Positions 5,285 to 9,692 of a stretch of 9,692 nucleotides of DNA are shown here, piece by piece (positions within the stretch are counted from its first letter, which is position 1; each line of letters opens with the position of its first letter). Both the position numbers and the translations under genes were made by a program. Source of the stretch: Phycisphaerales bacterium (GTDB lineage: Bacteria > Planctomycetota > Phycisphaerae > Sedimentisphaerales > Anaerobacaceae); the NCBI GenBank assembly GCA_003533825.1, contig DQCG01000638.1, forward strand, positions 1-9,692. Reading direction: 5' to 3'. Under the pieces are notes generated by a model. It made no database searches and was not told the origin of the DNA. It saw nothing but the letters and a program-made list of their open reading frames with translations.

Positions 5285-6748
5285 ATGTTTAATAAATTGA
5301 TTTGTTTGGTTTCTTTTGCTCTGTTGTTGTCCCTGGTGGGTGATGTTCAAGCTGACGTGGACTGGACCGATGCCGGTCCCGACCACCTCTGGAGCACGCC
5401 AACAAACTGGACCACCGATACAGTCCCCACCTCTACCGACATGGCCATTATCAACTTAGTCCCCGGCCCGACTATCGCCGCGAACGTAGACGCCGTGGCT
5501 ATGGCTGTACACCTTGGAAATGGTGGTTCAACCGGTGAGATGACAGTGGACGGTGGAACCCTGATACTCGACTGGTCTCACATAGGCGAAGACGCGGGTG
5601 GTTACGGGACAGTTTATATGAATAGTGGCACCATAACTACTGGCGATGGATTAACTGTGGGGGACTGGGGTTCGGGCACCATCAATATGACCGGCGGAAC
5701 TATTAGAGTCGGGCAAACCTTCATGATTGCGGGTGCTTCTCCTACAGCTACAGGTCACGTGAATCTGGATGGTGGAACTATTACCGCCGGCAACCTTGTG
5801 ATGAGAGATGACGAAGGTGCTGTCGGCACGATGGACGTCAAAGCCGGTACGATGATAATAGACGGCGATGCTGTCTCGACTGTCCAGGGATTTATCAATA
5901 ACGGCTGGATAACCGCATATGGTGGTAACGGAACACTGCAATTGGATTATAACGAAACAAATGAAGGCCAAACCACTTTAAAGGCTATCCACAATCTTAA
6001 ACCGGATCCGGCCGACGGTGGCAGCACAGCACCCGGCGAGGTGGAGTTGAGTTGGACTTTGCCTGATCCTTTGGTTCCTGGCCAGCCGGTCTCAGTCGAT
6101 GTCTACTTCACCGACGACTGGGAAGCCTTATATTCGTTTACCGACCCGGCTGCTATTCAGGTTGTCAGCCGGCAGAACGTAACTTCCGTTCTCGTGCAAA
6201 CTCAACCAAAGAAGCAGTACTATTGGGTCGTGGATACCTATCTCGGCGGGGACGATCCCAACAACAATCCGTTTTTCGGGCCTATTTTTAGTTTTGTCGC
6301 AGATAATCTGCCTCCCGAAGTGGACGCCGGCGCAGACGTGGTGACCTGGCTCCAAGCCGGTGCCAGGGACGGGAATCTGGATGCGGCCGTCACCGATAAT
6401 GACGCTTATACCGTTCAGTGGACAGTGGTTAGTGAACCCGATGATCCCAACAATCCTGATGTTGTGATTGCCGATCCGAGCGCCGAGGATACGAGTATTA
6501 CCCTGTCAGCTTTAGGCGAGTATGTCTTGCAGTTGGAGGCTTCTGACGGTGAATACACCGGTTCGGACACGGTCACGATCAACGTGTATAACGATGGTTG
6601 CCAGGCAGCCCAGTCACTACCAGATTACGTGCCGCTTCCCGGAGACGTCAATGGTGACTGCATCTTCGATCAACTGGATTTGGATATATTGAATGAAGAC
6701 TGGTTGAAAGATATTTCACTTACTGAAGAATGGTTCAAGACTGAATAA
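5285..6748 (+). CDS. secreted beta-repeat protein with C-terminal dockerin-like motif
   Basis: The 487-residue product has a signal peptide (hydrophobic core 5-18, cleavage likely after VQA at 23). Residues 24-60 hold WTDAGPDHLWSTPTNWTTDTVP, common at the start of planctomycete surface proteins. Residues 78-195 carry repeats of the form G-T-hydrophobic-x-M/V-x-x-G-T-hydrophobic (GEMTVDGGTLIL, GTVYMNSGTITTG, GTINMTGGTIRVG, GHVNLDGGTITAG, GTMDVKAGTMIID), predicted to form a beta-helix. Residues 250-340 look like a fibronectin/Ig-type sandwich and 343-436 like a PKD or Ig-like domain (PPEVDAGADVV through ASDGEYTGSDTVTINVY). The C-terminus has one calcium-loop-like half (GDVNGDCIFDQLDLDILNEDWL, in parts, 453-474), as in many Phycisphaerae exported proteins; its partner there is unknown. 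It probably acts at the cell surface or outside. AAGGA precedes the ATG by about 10 nt. A strong hairpin follows the stop. Confidence 0.85.
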   Translation: MFNKLICLVSFALLLSLVGDVQADVDWTDAGPDHLWSTPTNWTTDTVPTSTDMAIINLVPGPTIAANVDAVAMAVHLGNGGSTGEMTVDGGTLILDWSHIGEDAGGYGTVYMNSGTITTGDGLTVGDWGSGTINMTGGTIRVGQTFMIAGASPTATGHVNLDGGTITAGNLVMRDDEGAVGTMDVKAGTMIIDGDAVSTVQGFINNGWITAYGGNGTLQLDYNETNEGQTTLKAIHNLKPDPADGGSTAPGEVELSWTLPDPLVPGQPVSVDVYFTDDWEALYSFTDPAAIQVVSRQNVTSVLVQTQPKKQYYWVVDTYLGGDDPNNNPFFGPIFSFVADNLPPEVDAGADVVTWLQAGARDGNLDAAVTDNDAYTVQWTVVSEPDDPNNPDVVIADPSAEDTSITLSALGEYVLQLEASDGEYTGSDTVTINVYNDGCQAAQSLPDYVPLPGDVNGDCIFDQLDLDILNEDWLKDISLTEEWFKTE

Positions 6749-6774
6749 CCGGGATCACTATCGACTTGAGCTTA

Positions 6775-6808
6775 CCAGGGCGTTTGATATGCGTGTCAAA
6801 CGCCCTGG
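6775..6808 (+). terminator. strong hairpin terminator after the secreted-protein gene
   Basis: ccagggcgtttga (6775-6787) and tcaaacgccctgg (6796-6808) are perfect 13-bp reverse complements with an 8-nt loop, 26 nt after the stop codon. The following bases (ctgatattttcg) are only weakly T-rich. The hairpin is symmetrical but the minus-strand hicAB transcript ends nearby too, so it may act for both. Confidence 0.75.
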
Positions 6809-6982
6809 CTGATATTTTCGAATTAAAGGTGTTCGCCTGCCCCATAGGGGGTACATTTTTGAGAATGTCACGTGCTTTGATCGGTGGGCCAAACTGATTT
6901 GCGATTTTCAATTTACGATTTACGATTTATTTATCTGCGATCCCTGCGTTCTCAAGGATTGGTTTTTCTTCGTACTGATTCG

Positions 6983-7318
6983 TTATGAAGAAAGCTTTGT
7001 GCTGATTAGGCGGTTAAGACTGATGTCTTCCTCGGCGGCCTCAAGAGCAAGCCGTCGATGTACCTCCGGCGGTATGCGTACCATGAGTTTGCCGCTATAA
7101 CGCCTCGAACAAATTGGTTCTGGCACAGGTTCGCCGTTGGCTTTCATGTCCTTAACAACCTTGGACGCCACCATGAGAATTCCCCGAAGGGTTTCCTCCG
7201 GGCTGGACGCCAGCCAGCTTAGGCTTGGGAATTCCGCGCAGAGGCCCACGTACTGCTCATCCTCTTCGGACCAAATCACGCGATATGTATAATGGTCAAT
7301 CTCTGACGGTCGTTTCAT
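6983..7318 (-). CDS. hicB: HicB-family antitoxin with ribbon-helix-helix domain
   Basis: The 111-residue product has the HicB N-terminal partly degraded RNase H-like fold (YTYRVIWSEEDEQYVGLCAEFPSL, in parts 10-33, then SSPEETLRGI 38-47) and a C-terminal ribbon-helix-helix DNA-binding unit (SGKLMVRIPPEVHRRLALEA and SLNRLIS, about 75-106). HicB neutralises the HicA mRNA interferase by direct binding and represses the operon through its DNA-binding domain. Its ATG lies inside the end of hicA (23-nt overlap), and GAGAGG (7326-7331) stands 7 nt before it, so translation is probably coupled but has its own ribosome site. Length is normal for the family and all parts are present, so the pair appears intact. 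Confidence 0.9.
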   Translation of the reverse strand: MKRPSEIDHYTYRVIWSEEDEQYVGLCAEFPSLSWLASSPEETLRGILMVASKVVKDMKANGEPVPEPICSRRYSGKLMVRIPPEVHRRLALEAAEEDISLNRLISTKLSS

Positions 7319-7556
7319 TTCTTAACCTCTCAATAGCTCTGAGAACCTGTCTTACCTGGTAGGGCTTTGCCATACCTTTATCGTTCTGGATATTGACTCG
7401 CGGATCACCCTTCCAGGGCATCCGATATATTCGATGGCTCGTTCCTGCCTGCCGAGGTTGCCCAAAATAGTGATCACACAAGCGGCATAAGTCGCTGAAA
7501 CGTACACCCTTCGGATTATTTCTGGCCCGACCAAGAATATCTTCGATACTTGCCAC
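7296..7556 (-). CDS. hicA: HicA-family toxin (mRNA interferase)
   Basis: The 86-residue product has the HicA double-stranded-RNA-binding-like fold: VRFSDLCRLCDHYFGQPRQAG (in parts 18-38), GTSHRIYRMPW (38-48) with the catalytic histidine at 41, and VNIQNDKGMAKPYQVRQVLRAIE (in parts 54-76). In the family this protein cleaves mRNA and tmRNA independently of ribosomes and is held inactive by HicB. It starts with GTG at 7556; no ATG in frame is available and there is no Shine-Dalgarno site, but a promoter ends 6 nt upstream. Gene order toxin then antitoxin, with overlap, is the usual hicAB arrangement. The catalytic residue is kept, so activity is likely. Confidence 0.9.
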   Translation of the reverse strand: MASIEDILGRARNNPKGVRFSDLCRLCDHYFGQPRQAGTSHRIYRMPWKGDPRVNIQNDKGMAKPYQVRQVLRAIERLRNETTVRD

Positions 7557-7562
7557 AATGAA

Positions 7563-7591
7563 ATAGTAGCAATAATGATACTATCTGTCAA
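7563..7591 (-). promoter_or_regulatory. hicAB promoter with overlapping operator, leaderless start
   Basis: On the minus strand TTGACA (7586-7591) is followed after exactly 17 nt by TACTAT (7563-7568), and the hicA GTG begins 6 nt later, at the expected transcription start. An inverted repeat lies between and over the boxes: atagtagca (7563-7571) and tgatactat (7576-7584), 8 of 9 positions complementary around a 4-nt centre. This is a good candidate site for the HicB ribbon-helix-helix domain to repress the operon. Confidence 0.6.
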
Positions 7592-7704
7592 GTAAAAAAT
7601 TTGGATTTTTTCGGAAAATTGTGGATTAGCAAACTTCTTAGTAAAGTGATGGAACAAACCGAATCAAATTATGGTTTATGATACCCGCTTTAGCGAGCAC
7701 AGGC

Positions 7705-7923
7705 TTATGGTTTTTTGACTTTTCTTTTGAACAGGTTTCTGACTTTCCGTCGGTATTTGTGGGGGATTATTGAGATTATCTTGCGTTCGAGCAGGATTCT
7801 TAATCCGAGAATCTCCAGGCCGATAAGGGCGAGCCACGAGCCCGGCGTCAGCGGCGTCAGTAATGCCAGAACGCCGAGGATGATTAATAATACGCCGAAT
7901 ACTATTTTGAGGCTTCTTCTCAT
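7705..7923 (-). CDS. small PGPGW-like membrane protein
   Basis: The 72-residue product has two hydrophobic segments (about 7-24 and 30-46) separated by TPLTPGSW (23-30), which resembles the PGPGW motif of a family of small bacterial inner-membrane proteins of unknown function. After the second segment comes a very basic tail (HKYRRKVRNLFKRKVKKP), expected in the cytoplasm by the positive-inside rule. No Shine-Dalgarno site precedes the ATG. It lies 71 nt downstream of the RACE-family gene on the same strand and could be cotranscribed with it. Assignment to the family rests on the motif and topology only; the first glycine of PGPGW is replaced here. Confidence 0.68.
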   Translation of the reverse strand: MRRSLKIVFGVLLIILGVLALLTPLTPGSWLALIGLEILGLRILLERKIISIIPHKYRRKVRNLFKRKVKKP

Positions 7924-7994
7924 GTTATGATAGGAAATAATAGACTCTGCAATTAGTGTGTCTCGTGCCGGAACGAAAGGTTGCAGGAAAAATT

Positions 7995-9578
7995 TTAAAA
8001 TAACATCGAATCCGCAAAGACCATCTGGAAGTCGGATTCGTGTGCGATTTCTACGTATTCGATTTTTCGTGCCAGTTCGCGGGCCTGGTCACGACATTGC
8101 TGGCTTAGCAGTATCATCTGCGCTCCGGCGGCGGCTGCGTTGCCGACGAAACGAATTCTTTCGGCATCGACCGCGGGCAACAGGCCGATTCGCAGGGCGC
8201 TCTGCCTGCGGATATAATTTCCGAAAGCGCCGGCCAAAAGTATTCGCTTTACATCGGAGTCTTCGAGGCCGATTTTCTGCTGCAGGAGTTTGATGCCGGC
8301 ACGGATGGCTCCTTTTGCGAGCTGCATCTGGCGGATGTCCTTTTGGGATAGAAGGACCGGATTGTCTGCGGCTCCGGCCAGGCGGAAGGCGGGCTGGTCG
8401 TCCTGCTCGAAGAATCGTGCGAGGATGGCCGGCGGAAGTTTATCTCCAAGCGTCTTCGGCTCGGCGAAGCGTCCGGTCCGGTCGATGACACCCAGCTCCA
8501 GCATGACCGCCACGGCGTCGATCAGGCCCGAACCGCAGATTGAGTGGGGCGGGACGTTTCCGATTACATCCAGGTCGATGTCGTCTTCGTTGATAACGAC
8601 CGCTTCGATAGCCCCGTCGCAGGCCCTGCTGCCGCAGGTGATGCGCGCCCCTTCGAGTGCGGGGCCGGCGGCGCAGCTTGCGGCGTAGAGCTTGTCTTTC
8701 GTGCCGAAGACAATCTCGCCGTTCGTGCCGATATCGACTATCAGCGTCATTTCTTCGGCCGATTCAATATCGGTCGCAAGGGCTACGGCGGTGGTATCGG
8801 CTCCGACGAAGCCGGCTATATTCTCGACGGTATGGATATTACCCGCGGGATTTATTTTCAGACCCAACTCGCCCGGAGGGACATCGCGGGCATCGAGCGA
8901 ATAGGCTTGGTAAGGCGCCTGGCCGAGCTGGGTTATGGGCAGTCCGAGGAAAATGTGGTTCATCGTCGTGTTACCGGCGACGCATATTTCGAAGATATGG
9001 TTTGTCCCGACGGCGGCCTTTTTGCAGAGCTTCGCTGCCAGGTCGTTTATGCAGTCGATGATGGTTTCGTGCAGCTCGGTGAATTCTTTGTCGGACTGGG
9101 CGTATGCGATTCTGCTGATGACATCGTCGCCGAAGCGCGTTTGAGGATTGAGTGCGGCTTCGGTGGCCCGGCATTGGCCGCCGGCCATGTCGATGAGCCT
9201 GGCGACAACGGTGGTTGTGCCGAGATCGACGGCCAGGCCGAATATAGGCGGGGCCGAATCGGTACGCGCATATTTTTCATATATGTCACACTGAATCCGA
9301 GACCCGGTATCGATACCTTCGGTCAGAATCCGCTGCTCGAAGAACCTGGAGCCGGCGGGGATCGTCACTACCAGATCGCTTTCGATTCGATACTGGCAGG
9401 CGAGGACCTCCCGCGCATCCGGTTCGAGATAGACCAGGCATTTTTTGCACGTACCTTTACCGCCGCAAACGGTGTTCAGGATAATGCCGGCCTGGCCCGC
9501 GGCCTCTACAATTGTAGCACCCGAGTGAATTGAAATCTGCCGGCCGTCGGGCTTGAAAATGATACTGAAGTGCTTCAT
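7995..9578 (-). CDS. RACE-family ferredoxin-ASKHA protein (reductive activator of corrinoid proteins)
   Basis: The 527-residue product has an N-terminal [2Fe-2S] ferredoxin domain (1-75) with C38, C44 and C47 in VCGGKGTCKKC and C61 as the fourth ligand, a linker, and an ASKHA ATPase domain. Motifs are phosphate-1 AVDLGTTTVVARLID (116-130), RFGDDVISRIAYA (148-160), VAGNTTMNHIFLG (200-212), VDIGTNGEIVFG (281-292), CGSGLIDAVAVMLELG (348-363) and adenosine LLAGAFGNYI (447-456). Proteins such as RACo and RamA use ATP to reduce the inactive cob(II)alamin of corrinoid proteins to cob(I)alamin. It is somewhat shorter than RACo (about 630 residues, from memory). No corrinoid protein or methyltransferase is in the window, so the partner is unknown. 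It acts in the cytoplasm of anaerobes. The leader is about 12 nt with no Shine-Dalgarno site. Confidence 0.9.
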   Translation of the reverse strand: MKHFSIIFKPDGRQISIHSGATIVEAAGQAGIILNTVCGGKGTCKKCLVYLEPDAREVLACQYRIESDLVVTIPAGSRFFEQRILTEGIDTGSRIQCDIYEKYARTDSAPPIFGLAVDLGTTTVVARLIDMAGGQCRATEAALNPQTRFGDDVISRIAYAQSDKEFTELHETIIDCINDLAAKLCKKAAVGTNHIFEICVAGNTTMNHIFLGLPITQLGQAPYQAYSLDARDVPPGELGLKINPAGNIHTVENIAGFVGADTTAVALATDIESAEEMTLIVDIGTNGEIVFGTKDKLYAASCAAGPALEGARITCGSRACDGAIEAVVINEDDIDLDVIGNVPPHSICGSGLIDAVAVMLELGVIDRTGRFAEPKTLGDKLPPAILARFFEQDDQPAFRLAGAADNPVLLSQKDIRQMQLAKGAIRAGIKLLQQKIGLEDSDVKRILLAGAFGNYIRRQSALRIGLLPAVDAERIRFVGNAAAAGAQMILLSQQCRDQARELARKIEYVEIAHESDFQMVFADSMLF

Positions 9579-9596
9579 TTGCCGTGCTGCGTCTGG

Positions 9597-9646
9597 ATTT
9601 TATGCATAAATACGTTTCTGCGTAAATGGGGCCGTTCACTTACGCA
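9597..9646 (-). promoter_or_regulatory. putative promoter and inverted repeat upstream of the RACE gene
   Basis: On minus, TAAAAT (9597-9602, 5 of 6 against TATAAT) lies 18 nt after TTTACG (9621-9626, 4 of 6 against TTGACA). The -35 box overlaps one arm of a perfect inverted repeat, tgcgtaa (9619-9625) and ttacgca (9640-9646), separated by 14 nt. This spacing, about two helical turns between arm centres, suits a dimeric regulator, but none is identified. Confidence 0.4.
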
Positions 9647-9655
9647 TCCAACCAG

Positions 9656-9679
9656 CCACCGATAAAAGTTTATCGGTGG
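9656..9679. terminator. hairpin at the right edge, probable terminator
   Basis: ccaccgataaa (9656-9666) pairs with tttatcggtgg (9669-9679); in practice about 10 bp with a short loop. On plus it is followed by a T-rich stretch (ttagcttatttt). It probably separates the RACE gene from whatever lies beyond the window edge; its direction cannot be decided. Confidence 0.5.
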
Positions 9680-9692
9680 TTAGCTTATTTTG

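Noticed and set aside
8544..9533. Plus-strand frame of 329 codons
   Set aside because: It lies antisense to the RACE-family gene; the long open frame comes from GC-rich codon use and the translation has no recognisable domain.

Overview
The window looks like a chromosomal piece of an anaerobic planctomycete, probably Phycisphaerae (inference). The signs are a secreted beta-repeat protein ending in a single dockerin-like GDVNGDC motif, an HNH+AP2 endonuclease of a type I associate with that class, weak or absent Shine-Dalgarno sites on several genes, and long repeat-littered intergenic DNA.

Layout: positions 1-536 (minus) hold the start of polA, cut by the window edge. Behind it, also on minus and in the same uninterrupted reading frame, lies an HNH+AP2 endonuclease (about 972-1514). 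A dispersed-repeat-like element that folds into a perfect four-way junction (641-781) sits between them. About 1.1 kb without a recognisable gene (1578-2642) follows, full of short repeats and hairpins. Then on plus: a 39-codon basic mini-ORF bracketed by an inverted repeat (2643-2770), an outer-membrane beta-barrel protein (2806-3555), and an AT-rich DUF4062-type gene (3778-4704). That gene sits between two 60-bp repeats in opposite orientation (3601-3660 and 4814-4873, 54/60 identical). A secreted beta-repeat/dockerin-like protein (5285-6748) closes the plus block with a clear terminator hairpin.

The right part is all on minus: a hicAB toxin-antitoxin pair (6983-7556) with a promoter/operator, a small PGPGW-like membrane protein (7705-7923), and a ferredoxin-ASKHA protein of the RACE family (7995-9578), which reductively activates corrinoid proteins. 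The last gene fits an anaerobe with corrinoid-dependent methyl transfer or the Wood-Ljungdahl pathway, but no partner gene is visible.

The parts most worth a second look are the inverted-repeat-bracketed DUF4062 cassette (possible mobile defence or conflict gene), the four-way-junction repeat, the mini-ORF whose start and stop codons lie in the two arms of one inverted repeat, and two promoters (polA, hicA) placed so that their transcripts would be leaderless.
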